Shown one piece after another: positions 47,601 through 57,688 of a stretch of DNA of 64,000 bases; the stretch's first letter is position 1, and each line of letters starts with the position of its first letter. Source of the stretch: Helopsaltes ochotensis (lineage: Eukaryota; Chordata; Aves; Passeriformes; Locustellidae). The notes under the pieces were generated by a model. It did not search any database, was not told the DNA's origin, and was given only the letters and a program-made list of their open reading frames with translations. The position numbers and the translations under genes are program-made. The stretch lies in contig VXBM01000678.1 of assembly GCA_013400155.1 (NCBI GenBank), positions 26,337 to 90,336 on the forward strand, in the 5' to 3' direction.

Positions 47601-48799
47601 CAATACAATTAAATTGTCATCAAGAATATTAGTGAGTATTTTACAAGCTTAATAGTTCTGTGTGAAAACAGCCTGCAGCCTGTTACAGCCTGATTCACAA
47701 CACCACAATATAAGTCAACAGAGAACATCTTCACCTCCTCTACTGAAAACCAGCACCACTGAAAATATTTGCTGTACAAACAGCAAGTTTTCAGATAGAG
47801 TTTAAAGGACTATAACCTTTACTACTGTTAGGGTTAGACTCCACTATTAGAATTAAAAAAGGTAATAAGTAACATAAAGTCAATGTCCTTTCACTCAGTT
47901 TAAAGGGACAGTAAACAAAGTATCGTGCAAGTCACTTTACTGTTAACAAATGATAACTTACTGAGAGTCTCCAGAACTCAAAAAAAAATAACCAAACCAA
48001 CACAACCCAAAACACAGACTTCTGCAAGGTTTTTGCTTACTTCAGGTATTTGACATCACTTTCAGTAAGAGTTTCACCATACCTCCTAATTTGGTTTTCT
48101 CTTCTTCCTTTGTGGAACACACTTTTGTAGAGGTAAAAAATGTAAATATAAAACTCTAACAGCTGGCAGGGAAGATTCATAACCAATCCATTAAATCAAG
48201 TAGCTTGAGGTTGGATTCTAATCATTAGAAGTTTATAGTGACCTTTACCTTAGAACCTCAAAATCATCCGATTTTACTTTACACCAGAATTAATGATGTA
48301 TGTAACAAACAATTTTTTTCAAAAAATATTATCATAACTCTTATCAAAAAGACACGTTCTGATTTTCTTTTTTTTTTTTTCTTTTCCGTTTTGTTAACTC
48401 TTTCAAGCAGAGGGGAATTCCCGCTAACAGCTTTGTTTAAGCCACTTCAGGATTTCAGGGAGGCTGAAATCGCGGGGAGGTGACAGATCCCCTGGTCCAG
48501 GCTCCCGACTGAGGAGCTCCTGGCAGGGCTCGGAAGGCGCCCGAGCCGGCGCTTCCCCCGAGAGGCGGGGAGCAGCACTAATGCCGAGCTTCCAGCGGTT
48601 CTCCAGCCGCTGCCGGGGCGGCCCCGCTGCCCCGATCCCCGCCGCCCGCCGAGCCCTGCCCGCTCCCGGTGCCCGCCCGGCCCCGATGGCGCCGCTGCCG
48701 CCGGACCCCCCCGCCGCACTCACCATTTTTGGGCAGGCTCTGGATCACCTTCACGGCCGCCTCGAACCTGGTGGCGTGCAAAGCGCCGGTCTCGGCCAT
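20667..48799 (-). CDS. ACBD5: ACBD5 / acyl-CoA-binding domain protein 5, peroxisomal membrane tether (13 coding exons)
   Basis: Exons in transcript order, all on the minus strand: 48799-48724, 47583-47463, 46017-45945, 42313-42202, 42078-42046, 31741-31604, 30884-30684, 29965-29859, 27872-27596, 26344-26145, 24602-24552, 24283-24174, 20679-20667. They total 1512 nt, or 503 residues plus stop, similar to the human isoform starting at MADT. The order is: acyl-CoA-binding domain about 7-98 (YKQAT 42-46, Lys65-Trp66); acidic region 158-178; FFAT-like EVYCDSM 274-280; basic/Gly-rich linker; predicted coiled coil about 414-442; C-terminal membrane segment about 475-493 with basic tail RKRRKLN. The known role is very-long-chain acyl-CoA binding at the peroxisome and ER contact through VAPA/VAPB. 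The gene converges on MASTL, as in human. Confidence 0.95.
22388..22442 (+). repeat. Direct repeat, copy B (~55 bp)
   Basis: Same orientation as copy A, about 2.9 kb away, in ACBD5 intron 12. The match ends as copy B runs into an A/T-only tract. It could be an unnamed dispersed repeat or a local duplication. Confidence 0.75.
22425..22530. repeat. A/T-only tract with duplicated TTTTAAATAAATAAAATAAT
   Basis: About 105 bases of almost pure A/T. The 20-base unit occurs twice, near 22436 and 22512, around a palindromic ATAATTATATATAATTAT centre. It may form a hairpin or be prone to slippage. It lies about 160 bases before the CR1 fragment. Confidence 0.85.
22690..23477 (+). mobile_element. Degraded CR1 retrotransposon, 3' part with RT-frame remnants
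   Basis: The + strand shows CR1 ORF2 remnants (LLGPILFN, then a motif resembling FADDTKL but reading DADYTKL), followed by LGILVD-type and MQR-type downstream blocks. The 3' tail runs GGATGTTGGATCAT to CTCTGTGTTTCTGTG, the octamer end. The catalytic aspartate pair is not intact and stops interrupt the frame, so it is inactive. It is 5'-truncated, and an internal deletion near 23295-23304 removes several hundred bases expected between the end of the coding part and the tail. It lies antisense to ACBD5 in intron 12. Confidence 0.88.
24174..24283 (-). CDS. ACBD5: ACBD5 exon 12 (tail-anchor membrane segment)
   Basis: Encodes residues 464-500: KPSWWPFEISPG, then the hydrophobic stretch ILTFAIVWPFIAQWLVHV and the basic YHQRKRR. 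This fits a C-tail-anchored peroxisomal membrane protein, where a membrane helix plus a positive luminal tail gives PEX19-dependent targeting. The acceptor is CCTTAG|AAACCA and the donor AGAAG|GTAAAG. Confidence 0.94.
24552..24602 (-). CDS. ACBD5: ACBD5 exon 11 (51-base exon)
   Basis: Encodes 17 residues, 447-463: AKSATLQSNYQPASSVK, comparable to human AKSSTSTLQTAPQPTSQ. It is frame-preserving (phase 0-0). The acceptor is TTAAAG|GCAAAA and the donor GTCAAG|GTAAAA. Confidence 0.88.
26145..26344 (-). CDS. ACBD5: ACBD5 exon 10 (predicted coiled coil)
   Basis: Encodes residues 380-446. A Gly-rich part, GSGGDGERWGSDRGPRGS, is followed by LNEQIAVVLMRLQEDMQ and NVLQRLHMLE. The second part shows heptad-like hydrophobic spacing, consistent with a coiled coil. 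It is nearly identical to human apart from VAASQ. The acceptor is AACAG|GGCATA and the donor CACAG|GTACTA. Confidence 0.94.
27596..27872 (-). CDS. ACBD5: ACBD5 exon 9 (linker, basic/Gly-rich)
   Basis: Encodes residues 288-379. The first half is divergent (PLEIITSAKG). The second half aligns with human: GEVKCGGEDGK, PHKEKKGGEK and SVRRGRG. The acceptor is TTGTAG|CCCTTG and the donor GAGAG|GTACTG. Confidence 0.9.
29859..29965 (-). CDS. ACBD5: ACBD5 exon 8 (FFAT-like VAP-binding motif)
   Basis: Encodes residues 252-287. The segment QHLTSDSDSEVYCDSMEQ (265-282) contains the FFAT-like core EVYCDSM preceded by an acidic/serine flank. In human ACBD5 this motif binds the MSP domain of VAPA/VAPB. The acceptor is CTGCAG|GTGCAA and the donor GAAGAG|GTAGGG. 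Confidence 0.94.
30684..30884 (-). CDS. ACBD5: ACBD5 exon 7 (linker)
   Basis: Encodes residues 185-251 of the poorly conserved linker, including DYKNVKPES, IVSNGCYKDS and MQNGIQ, which resemble human DHKNLEV, IVTNGYDKDG and IQNDIH. The acceptor is TTACAG|ATTATA and the donor CCAAG|GTATTG. The length is exactly 67 codons. Confidence 0.9.
31604..31741 (-). CDS. ACBD5: ACBD5 exon 6 (acidic, serine-rich region)
   Basis: Encodes residues 139-184: DLSNVMNSTPN, VNGKAESSDSGAESEEE and a Glu-rich run to INGK. The match to human VNGKAESSDSGAESEEEE is near perfect. The acceptor is CCTTAG|ACCTTA and the donor AAAGG|GTAACT. Confidence 0.94.
31742..42045 (-). other. ACBD5 intron 5, content
   Basis: At 10304 bases this is the largest intron in the window. 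It is mostly A/T-rich. It contains a 171-codon ATG-started open frame on the ACBD5 strand (35261-35776) and a GC-richer patch at about 36260-36620. I recognise no CR1, RNA gene or known exon in it. Confidence 0.55.
35261..35776 (-). other. 171-codon open frame of unknown status
   Basis: An open frame from ATG at 35776 (A at -3, T at +4) to a stop at 35261, on the same strand as ACBD5 and inside its intron 5. It is Cys- and Leu-rich with no domain or signal I recognise. I see no promoter, splice partner or family match. It may be chance, a retained old insertion or an unannotated exon. Confidence 0.2.
42046..42078 (-). CDS. ACBD5: ACBD5 exon 5 (33-base microexon)
   Basis: Encodes residues 128-138, VRMEKVSKYLE, corresponding to human VRLEKISKCLE. 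It is 33 bases, exactly 11 codons, so skipping would keep the frame. It is only 123 bases from exon 4. The acceptor is TGGCAG|TTCGAA and the donor GGAAG|GTAGGA. Confidence 0.88.
42202..42313 (-). CDS. ACBD5: ACBD5 exon 4
   Basis: Encodes residues 91-127: ILESMPMTDKVEELL, IGPFYEIVEDKK and SDLTS, closely matching human. The acceptor is GTGCAG|ATTCTT. The donor ACATCAG|GTTCGG is weak: only GT matches consensus at the intron start. Phase and homology leave no better site nearby. Confidence 0.9.
45945..46017 (-). CDS. ACBD5: ACBD5 exon 3 (acyl-CoA-binding domain, last helix)
   Basis: Encodes residues 66-90: DAWSALGNMSKEEAMIAYVD, then EMKK. It is typical of the fourth helix of ACBP-type domains. 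The acceptor is TCCTAG|GGATGC and the donor AAAAAG|GTATGT. Confidence 0.94.
47463..47583 (-). CDS. ACBD5: ACBD5 exon 2 (acyl-CoA-binding domain)
   Basis: Encodes residues 26-66, the core of the ACB fold: SFQPTNEMMLKFYSFYKQAT, GPC, RPGFWDP and GRYKW. YKQAT and the Lys-Trp pair are the family's ligand-binding positions. The acceptor is CACTAG|GTTCAT and the donor AAATG|GTAACT. This exon is too short to appear as a long open frame and was found by homology and splice signals. Confidence 0.93.
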
Positions 48800-49170
48800 G
48801 GTCCCGGCCCCTCACCGCCTCCTGCTCGGCTGACGGGCCGCGTCCGGCGGGGCAGGCTCGGCTCGGCTCAGCTCAGCACCCCCGCCGCAGCCGCCTGCAC
48901 GGGAGCGGTGCCGGGAGGTGCCGGGCCGTACCCAGCCCCAGTCCCGTTCTCGGCCTCGGCCCCCGCCCCGCGCCCTCCCCTCCGGCGGGGCCGGGACGGC
49001 CCAGCCAGCACTTCGGACCGGCCTTGCCTTGCACCCGCGCCCGGCCCCGCGCTCAGCCCACCCCGACCTCCGCCCCGGCCTCAAGCGCCCATGTTACGTC
49101 TCCCACAGCGGCTCCCTGCCCTTCCCTCCTCCCGCACCGCCCCGGGCCGCGGGGGCACGCCGGGAAACGT
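48460..49170. promoter_or_regulatory. CpG island / ACBD5 promoter region
   Basis: Dense CpG and GC over about 700 bases, covering ACBD5 exon 1 and its 5' flank. GC boxes of Sp1 type (CCCCGCCCC) occur near 48962. No TATA box is obvious on the minus strand, fitting a dispersed CpG-island promoter. The 284-codon + strand frame here reflects base composition only. Confidence 0.85.
48724..48799 (-). CDS. ACBD5: ACBD5 exon 1 (start codon)
   Basis: Encodes residues 1-25: MAETGALHATRFEAAVKVIQ and the start of SLPKNG, matching human MADTRSVHETRFEAAVKVIQ. The ATG is at 48799-48797, inside the CpG island, with GCC before it. The donor is AAAATG|GTGAGT. Human ACBD5 also has a longer isoform from an upstream exon; I saw no counterpart here. 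Confidence 0.94.
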
Positions 49171-49173
49171 AGT
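49155..49173 (-). promoter_or_regulatory. ZNF143/THAP11 (SBS)-like element upstream of ACBD5
   Basis: On the minus strand the sequence reads ACTACGTTTCCCGGCGTGC. The ZNF143/Staf-THAP11 consensus is ACTACANNTCCCANNATGC, so only three A-to-G differences are seen. It lies about 360 bases upstream of the ACBD5 ATG at the edge of the CpG island, a usual position for this promoter element. The match is by eye. Confidence 0.55.
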
Positions 49174-49229
49174 TTCTTTCTCTCTCCTTCCTCTTCCTCT
49201 TCCTCTTCCTGCCCTCTCTCTCCCCTGCT
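49172..49229 (+). repeat. Polypyrimidine (C/T) tract with repeated CTTCCT units
   Basis: Nearly uninterrupted C/T on the + strand with tandem CTTCCT units, directly beside the ZNF143-like element. Long purine/pyrimidine tracts like this can adopt triplex structure. CTTCCT also contains the ETS core (GGAA on the other strand). Confidence 0.85.
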
Positions 49230-49796
49230 TGTATTGCTACACACAGGAAAATGAAAATTTCCAAATGTGCCATAATCCACCCTTTTTCCGGACCGCAGTT
49301 ATTTGCAGGACATCTACCATCCGGCAGCCTGCTGTGCTGCTGCCTCCCCTCCTCACAGCCATCCTCATACCCGCACCTACTCCCACGCAATTCACCCAAA
49401 TTACCACCGTAGACACATTTTTTGAAGTCGTTTAAACGACTCCTATTTACATTAAAATTTTAGGCATGCCTAGAACCCAGGGAGCAACTATTTCCATGGT
49501 ATCCAGGGATGTGGTTGAATACCAGTACAGTACTACCGGTTAGCTCCGTAGCTAAATAAATGAATGGCCTTATTCAAAAGCACTGTGCATCCAGCACTCT
49601 GCAAAGTCAAACAAAAGTATGCTAAACCAACTGCTTTTGTTGCAAATGGAATAATTTACCCAGTGAGCAATAGGATGAATTAACAGCCCCATTGAATGGA
49701 CTTGAGTACAAAAACTAGGCATCCAAGTCAGTTCATTTATCTAGTACACAATATATATTTTAAATTCCTCTGAAGGCAGTTGTGTGCTCACAGTGT

Positions 49797-49810
49797 ATGC
49801 CCTCTGGTGG
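49797..49810 (-). promoter_or_regulatory. CTCF-like motif
   Basis: The minus strand reads CCACCAGAGGGCAT against the CTCF core CCASYAGRKGGCRS, so all but the last base fit. It lies about 1 kb upstream of the ACBD5 start, where a domain boundary or promoter-linked site would be plausible. Binding is not shown by sequence alone. Confidence 0.45.
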
Positions 49811-52800
49811 GAAAGAAAAGCTCCAGAGAGAGGGAATTAGAGCAGAGCAACCCCAGCTCTGCTGAGCTAGTACATTCCACAAGGTCAACAGCCAGCTGGC
49901 CTGGGGAGAGCTTTGCTGGAGAGAAGCTGACGCTTCCAGAGGTGTTCAGATAGAATTCCCCTCACCGGGCAAATGATGAACCCGTGTTATGAGCACTGCT
50001 CCACTCCTGAATGTTACAGAATAATTTCTCTGCATTTTTCATTTTGAGTGCTAGATTTCTAAAGTACTTATGAGCTTCATACTAAGATCTATCATCTTTT
50101 TTCATCCATGAAGGAAGGAATGACAGAAGCTCAGATCAAAGGGAAGTGCTTTTTGAAGATAAATGGGTCTCTGTATTCTTTGAGCATGCAAGGAGTTAAT
50201 TTCAAAAGTAATACAAAAATTAGGAGCCTTTTGTGAAGCCAGCTGATGTGTAAGTTTTGTTTATCCAAGAAAATCTATAATGATGTTTGCCTTTTAATTG
50301 ATTTAAGAGAAATGCAGTCTGCATTTTTATAATGAAAGTTCCCAGACTTTCACTGGAAGTAGGCTTTAGAAGAGATGCAAATGACAACCTATTTAATGGC
50401 TGTGTACAGAAACAGAAACTGCCCTCTTTGAACTGAAGATGTGTGAGGGTGTAAGATCTGCAGATCCAGAATGAGGTAATTGAAGTAACCCAAAATAATC
50501 ATCATGCTCTGACACAAGCATGAAATAGTAAATGAGAGGAAAATTTTGAGCACTGATGAACATTTTGTGAGAACATATCACAAATGACTAGCTCATTTTA
50601 ATGATCATATTTAATACTAATTAGCATTGTTAATATATGTTTTTATGTATATTTTGCCTTCTCAGTGTTGTGACTTCCATGAAGAGTTAACAATAATTAA
50701 ATGTGGAGTACAGGTAATAAAGGAGACCCTCTCATCTCTCACAGCCAGCCAGGAATGGATCTGCAGCTTTATCTCAAGGAGGACCTAGGCTCCATTCTTT
50801 AAGGAACAAAATTACATTATATGCTTGCAAAATCTAATTATGATGCATGTGTTAAACTGGACTGTGTTTCTATTGTTCCACAAGAGCAGTTCCCAAAGTA
50901 ATTGTAAGTATGACTTGCTCTTATTTTTTTTTATTACCCAATGTATGAGAAGCCAGACTTTGGGAACTGTGACAGAAAGAGTAACCAGTGATACCCATCA
51001 GTTGGGGTGCAAGAGAACAGAGACCATGGCGTTCTGCTACCAGCATGCTTGGAGTGCAATGCATGACACTTGACATGTCTGGGTGATCTGCACTCCTCAC
51101 ACTCCTCTTGGTGATTCATGAACTACTTACAGAGAGCCTGTGAATTACTAATGTGAGGCATTCCTGGCAGCATTGAGACACATCAAATCTTGTATGCTGT
51201 TGTGGCTGCTGAAAGAATACATTTAGGGGACTCTGAAGAAAAGGCAGACAGGCATGATTTTGAGTGTATCCTTAGACCTGTCCTTCACGGGTGCATTAGG
51301 CATGGTTATTGAGGTCAGTGCTGGTATGCCACTCACTGTCAAAGGCTATCAAAGTCTGATGTCTGGACCTACCTTGCAGTCCTCATTTTGTGCCATTTGT
51401 GAGCTGCCATCCCTTCATATCATTTTCATTTCTATCCTACTGCATTAGTTTTCTAGCAGTTGCTTCCAGTGCTGAGTTATACCCCAGCTCAGCTACAAGA
51501 GCACCTTCATTTTACTTAAGGGACAAAGGAGTCAGTTAAATTATGCAAGTGAAAAGCTGAAACTGGAACCAATTATGCCTATTGCTCCCTCAAGGATCTG
51601 AATCACAGCACTGTCTTTTATAGAATTCTTTAAAAATGGTTCTCAAGAAAGTGGACCATAGTCTCATATGCATTATGAGCAAGTTCTGTAAGCTACCAGA
51701 TCCAAGAGCATGTAATTTTAGCAAGGCTTACTTTTTGAAGCATGTAATCCAGCGGGGAGGAAAAATGAATTATTTAAAACCTAATAGTCATAATTATGAA
51801 GAACTAAATTAGCATTACAATTTCTCAGTCAAATCTACATGCTGATGAAGAATGGAAAGATGTTGCCTAAGAAGGGAAGAGTTTTTTGTAAGGAGCAACT
51901 TTCTACACTGTTTACAGTAGAAAGGCTAATATTTCAAATAGCATTTACTTAGAGGGTTTTTATATGAAATTATGAAGGATATTTGTGTCAAAACCAACAG
52001 ATCTGGAGAAAAAGAACCATTTGCTTATCATGAATATGGCAAAAAACAGCGGCTGAAATTTGTTCACTTATGTAGGCCAATCCCTGTTCCTCAGGAAAAG
52101 CCCTTTGGGCAAAGGACTAGTTTGACATAAACAAGAATGCTTTTGGGGATAGAAGTTTCCTTGTGAGGTTCAGTTACACCCCTTAATAACTTGACTAGAA
52201 ATACCCATCATTTCACAGTTGGGGATTAAGTAATGGAATTATTTTTACCCATTATTAACGGCAGCTTCTTTGCCTAAGGATTAGCCTCCTCCTTGTCAAA
52301 GGCATTGAAGGTAACAGATCCCATTTCAAATCTCTTTTGAGCTATCCAGTTCAGGTATCTCAGGTCTTTCAGTGATCAGCATTTCTACCTGCATTTTTGT
52401 TTTCTGCCATGTTCCCCCACTTCACACGTATTTCAAAAAAGTAGATGGAGTAACAAGAGTATAAGCTTATATCTGTTTTATAAAATGCTCTTTGAAGAAC
52501 AAAATATGATCATACTTCCAAAGATACTCAGCAGCATTTGACTTTGCACTGAAGTATACAGCACTTATGAAGTCAAAACCCTTTACAGGTTTATATCTTT
52601 GTAGGTTCCAAAGCATAATGCAGTGCCATATTGTGTCTTAAGCCCCTCTTTTTTTTTGCTCCAAGCCCACTATTATCTCTTTGATGAAATTTTTATTAAA
52701 GTTCAGTTTCCTTGCCTCAAGGCATTATTCTTGTAGAGCCAGCAGATAGTTATAAGAGAATTGTTCAGATTTTGCATATTCTAGAAAGAATATTCTAAAA

Positions 52801-52954
52801 ATCCCATTCCCTTACAGAGCCATAAACTGAGCTTTGAAAAGTATGTAGTTTCATCTTGCAGCAATGACAAACTGTGTCTTATTATAAACATCATAGAGAC
52901 AGCTCGTAATAAATACTTAATCCTTTCCCTTCAGTAAAATACACAATTTCTGGA

Positions 52955-53010
52955 GGTCGAATTCTGCTGTCATTTACAGTGATATAAATTTGGAATAATT
53001 TGATTGATTT
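52955..53010 (+). repeat. Possible fragment of an ancient amniote repeat
   Basis: The segment AATTCTGCTGTCATTTACAG followed by GATATAAATTTGGAATAA resembles, from memory, a palindromic repeat common in turtles and crocodilians that starts near TTCTGCTCTCAGTTACAC. It is only about 55 bases and diverged. The family name is uncertain. Confidence 0.3.
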
Positions 53011-56000
53011 GGGAATATTTATGGTGTTACACATTCTCATAATGCAAATGAGTAAGAACTTGACTCTGAAAAATCAACTGTTTCTGGTATATTTTTCCTG
53101 TTTTGACATTTTGCTTCTTGTCTTCTCAGCTACTGCTGCTAAAGTTTTAGCAGCCTATCCCTGTGTAATTTGCCTCTTGGGAACAGCAAACAAAATGCTG
53201 TGACTGTATCATATTAATGTGCTTATGCAATGGCGTATTTATAGCCAGACAGCTCTTGTGATATTTTCTTTTCAGTATCTGGAAAGGGAACTTTTTGCAT
53301 GTTCTCTTAAAATTCTAGCAAAAGAATTTTATTATTCTTTCTAGCAAGTCGGAAAAATGACTTTGTGAAAATCTGATGATTTTAATGACATTTTTCATGA
53401 AACACATTTACCAGTGTGCAGAGCCTGGAATATAACTGGCAAACATCTCAAGTATTTTCAGGCCTGTGTTTATCATTGTGGATATTTATATGGACAGAAA
53501 ATATACCACTGTGGTTTTGGTCAATCGGTTTCAACAACCTAATTCAACAGATTGGTGAATTACTGGAGTGAGTCCTCCAACTAGCTCTCAGAAGGATTTT
53601 AGACTGAGTTTAATGGGGTGTCTCAGCACAGGACCCCCACTTCATTGCAATCCCAATAAGCACCCAGCTCTTTTGCTGTACCAGTCATAGTAAAGATCAG
53701 ACTTCTGTAGAAATCAGTGCCAGCTAGACACTTTCCAGTTATGAACCGCAGATTTTTCACTCTCATATTCAGATCACGTTTGCAGCAAGACATTTCTAAC
53801 AAAATTTATCTGGGAAACTTTATTGAGAAAGAAGTTTGACATTCAGGAGCTATTTCAGTTTATACTCTTAGATCATTTCTGCTCAACTGAAATAAAGGCA
53901 ATGTCTTTGCTTCACAGTTTTGGGGTGACAAAGTCTGTCCAGTTCACTTAGGCGGGGTAGATGGGTGCACTACAACAATGTACAACATCTCAAGATCAGA
54001 ACCTCATGGTTTTTGCCATTTAAAACAAACAAACAAAAATTAGATTGAGTATTCTAAAGCAGAAAACCACTGTATGAACAAATAGGATGGGTGAAAAGTG
54101 AGAAAATGAAGTGTCTTAAATGTTTTTTTACTTTTGTTTGCATTAAAGTATTCTGATCTCTGTAACATGTGTTCAGCATGAGAAACTTAATATCAAAGCT
54201 TCTATAAATGATATGTTAATGAGGAAAGATAGCCCAGTAGTTTTTGTTTCCCAAAACCTAGGAAAAAACCAAGGAACTTGATGAATAGATTTCTAAGTAA
54301 ATTACTGTTGTTTTTTAAAAATAACCCAAGAAATAGAGACAACTTAGCTATACAAAATGAAAATTGTCTTTGAATCCACAGAAGTCTTTGAATGCACCTA
54401 AAGAGAGGTGTTTAAAGGTCTGCTGCAGATAAACACACAAATACAGCCATAAAGTAAGAGGGGAGGTGGGCAGCCGCATCACTGTGACAACAATTACATT
54501 GGAATCTGTCACACTGAGTTATCTAACAGAGGGCAGAGGGAGTTTTGGGAGGCATTAAAAGTCTCTGACCAAAGATGTACCTGCTACGAGCCCAAGTCTT
54601 CAGTGTCATAGAGATTACTTTAACACATCCTGAAATCAAATATTAATACTATATTTTGCCATGCAAAAGAAACAGAACAGTAAAATATGCCCTGCGTAAT
54701 ATTAAAATGCCATGCAAAATATTAAAAATATCAGTTTTTAATCCTTTTGCAGCCATGTCTACTAGATTACTAAGCTCCCTATTATCCTCCAAGTGTTCTC
54801 CAACAATCCTACAAACCTGTATAAATAGAAATCAAGCAGCTCCTGGATTTCTTTTATTTAGAATTGAATTCAACAATGTTTTCACTCCAATGAATTCATT
54901 CTTTCACTGCTATGTTTTTCCAATATTTCAACATCTTTCATGAATCATTGATACTACTACTAGGTACTTGTATTAATGTCAGAAGCAATAGAAGACTGGA
55001 GTATTGCCTTCTCCAAGCTCAATATTCTCACTCCTATGTCCAGAATTCATTGGCCCTTTTGGATATAAAGGTGGGTGAAGGCCTCAAAGCACAGGATCTT
55101 CTTACCCTGCTTGTAGTCAAGGACCCTGTTACAAGTGTGTACTCTTAAAGCTTTTGTTCAGAGTGGTGGGAACAAGATTGGGTCGCAATCAGTTTTGCTG
55201 TTTGTGAAGTTAGCTTATCAGATTGTTCTGTCATGTCAGTCTGTTCTTTTAATTATTTGTCTTTGTCTTTATCACTGTCCTCTGTCGGAATTTTATCAGC
55301 AATGATTTCATTGTTTTCTTGGAGGCTAATCAAAATGAGTGAACCAACAAGGAGTCAAGATCAATATACCCTTTATGACCACTTTTGAAGTCTATCAGCC
55401 TTTTTTTAATTTAATAGAGACCATAATGATTTTCTATGAAAATAATTATTTATTTTTAATTTTTAAATTGTAGTTTCTCAAAGTTTACACAGAATATAAA
55501 CACATTTCTACAACACATTTATCTATTCAATTTGTATTCTTACACAAAAGGATGTGGAGTTATCCTGAAAATATGTATACTTCTCCATACATTTCTATTG
55601 ATTTGCATTAATTAAATTGTTCTTCTTTAATTTTTTCTTAGTGGAATCTCCTGTTAGTCATTCTGCCATATACTTGGGATCAATATTAAGTTGATAGGAC
55701 TATAATACCTATATATCTCTTTTCAATATTGGCACAACCTTTGCTTTCTTTCAGTGCTCTGGAACTTCTCCAGTTTGAAAACTGTCTGAAAATGAATATG
55801 ATGATTATGATTTATTATGATGATCCATATTTCATTAAAGAATGTGTGGCATAATGGGTATAGGGAATCAATGATAACATTATATATATGCACAAAAATT
55901 ATAAAATTATTACATTTTTGACCACAGATATTGAAAATATTATGCTGTCTTACATGTCTTGAAATGGGAAATTTGAAGGTACAAAGAAACAGGTTAAGCC

Positions 56001-57688
56001 CCCAAACCAATGGGTCTGGATATTTTACGTTATTGAAAAGAGGTATCGAAAAGTGATTTGGAATAACTTGAAAAACACATTTTAAATAATTGTAACAAAT
56101 AATTGTAGCAAAAGCATGTGAAAGCTCATGCCCATCCTAGAAAGCAGCTCTGTGGTGGCTGTTTAGTGATTCCAAATGAACCTTCTGTACTTCCTCAGGT
56201 CCACATCTCTTTCTCATGTGCCTCAAATTATGTGCTTTCTGGTGGGGTTCACCATATTCAGAGCAGTTTGTTAACACACCAAAGCTCTTTAAAATGCACA
56301 CCATGTGTGCACAAAATGTCTTCATTTATCAGATTAGCTCACAGATCAGGCACTATTCAAAAGAGCAGGATGGTGCCAGAACAAGGGTGTCAACTCACCC
56401 TGCAGCGTAACTGAATTCCCCCTTCAATCCAAGACTGGGAATGAAAAACAAAATAGAACAAATTACTAATTTTCAAGCTTTACCCCATTTTAACTGACAT
56501 TTTAAATTTTTACTTTATTTTAATAAAGTAAATAATTTTTAAAACCTTTTTCCACAAATTGAGTCTGCATTCACACATTCCTTGCTAGCTACTTCCAAAA
56601 GGCTGAGGTGACTATCTCCTGCACATTTATGGCTGCTGATTGCTGCCCCTCTGATCTGCCTCTCTCCATAATGCTCCTCTCCTTCTTCCAGACAGAGCAA
56701 AGGAGTTAAACAGTTTAAAGATGCTGACCAAGGCCCTGTTACAAACTGGTCCTGGTGGGGCAGTGTGAGGATGGTGAAATCTTGGCCACAAAACCATTCC
56801 AGCAAAAACTCTTTCATGGATGCAGATGTCTGAGCAAACCTCCATGGTCATGGCACAGTTGAGATTGTGCCTGGGATTAGTTACACTGCCCTAAAGAACA
56901 GCTGAGCTGAAGCACTTTGGCAATACAGTAACAGGTATTTCTATTCTGCTGGAGCAGAATATTTATGAGGTAGACACATTTATCCATTCACCCCTGCACA
57001 AAAGTCAGGTGTGTCCCAAACATCTGTATTAAGTAGATAGACAGGATGAATTCTTTAATCATGTAACATGGCCCTCCCTGTATAACAGATGTGGCAGTAT
57101 GTTTTATAGTATTCAAATTTCTGTCCTTTCCTTTCTACAAGCATGATATTGAGAAATGACTAAGCAAACCCAAATAACTTTAAGTGGTAGGAGATGTGCT
57201 AAATTATTCTGGATTAATTATTGAGTAATAGAATTAAATACCAAACCAGACTTCTAAATGTCAGGAATAGTGAAAAGGAAGAAATTCGTACCAACCCTCC
57301 AGCTAAAATCAGAGACTTATTGCTTCTGTGTCCTGATTTTAGCTTTCAGATTACTGATCCAAATGAAAATAAACTCTCTTGTGACTAAATCTCTTCCTAC
57401 TAACCATCAGAAAAGGATAAGAAATATGAGATATATCAAATAGTGATATATCACTTTAATATATAATACATGCCAGCTGAGGGCAAAACATATCCTATCA
57501 TTATTTTGAAGTTTTCCTACACAAATTCAGAAGACAAATTATAGGAGAAATCTGCTTGGAAAGGGGAGGAGGGGGAGGAACACACAAAATTCAGCCTGCT
57601 ATAATGAAATTTCTGACATAAATTAAGGCATGAATTTGAAACTGATATAATAATTCTGGTATTACTCTGCATATGAATAAAAATTACT

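Larger units (their letters stand above)
42314..48723 (-). other. ACBD5 introns 1-3, content
   Basis: Introns: 47584-48723, 46018-47462, 42314-45944. They are A/T-rich with several poly-A/T runs, for example near 48370 on the + strand. Open frames at 44103-44659 on the minus strand overlap one another and match no known protein. I see no mobile-element end. Confidence 0.55.
49230..57680. other. Intergenic region upstream of ACBD5
   Basis: A/T-rich DNA without a recognisable gene. Visible items are a CTCF-like motif (49797-49810) and a probable fragment of an old amniote repeat (52955-53010). Open frames such as 54656-54943 and 56118-56414 are short and unlike known proteins. Confidence 0.55.

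Noticed and set aside
48581..49435. 284-codon + strand open frame rich in Pro, Ala and Arg
   Set aside because: It lies in the ACBD5 CpG island, antisense to exon 1. High GC removes stop codons, all frames here are long, and the peptide is low-complexity with no domain.
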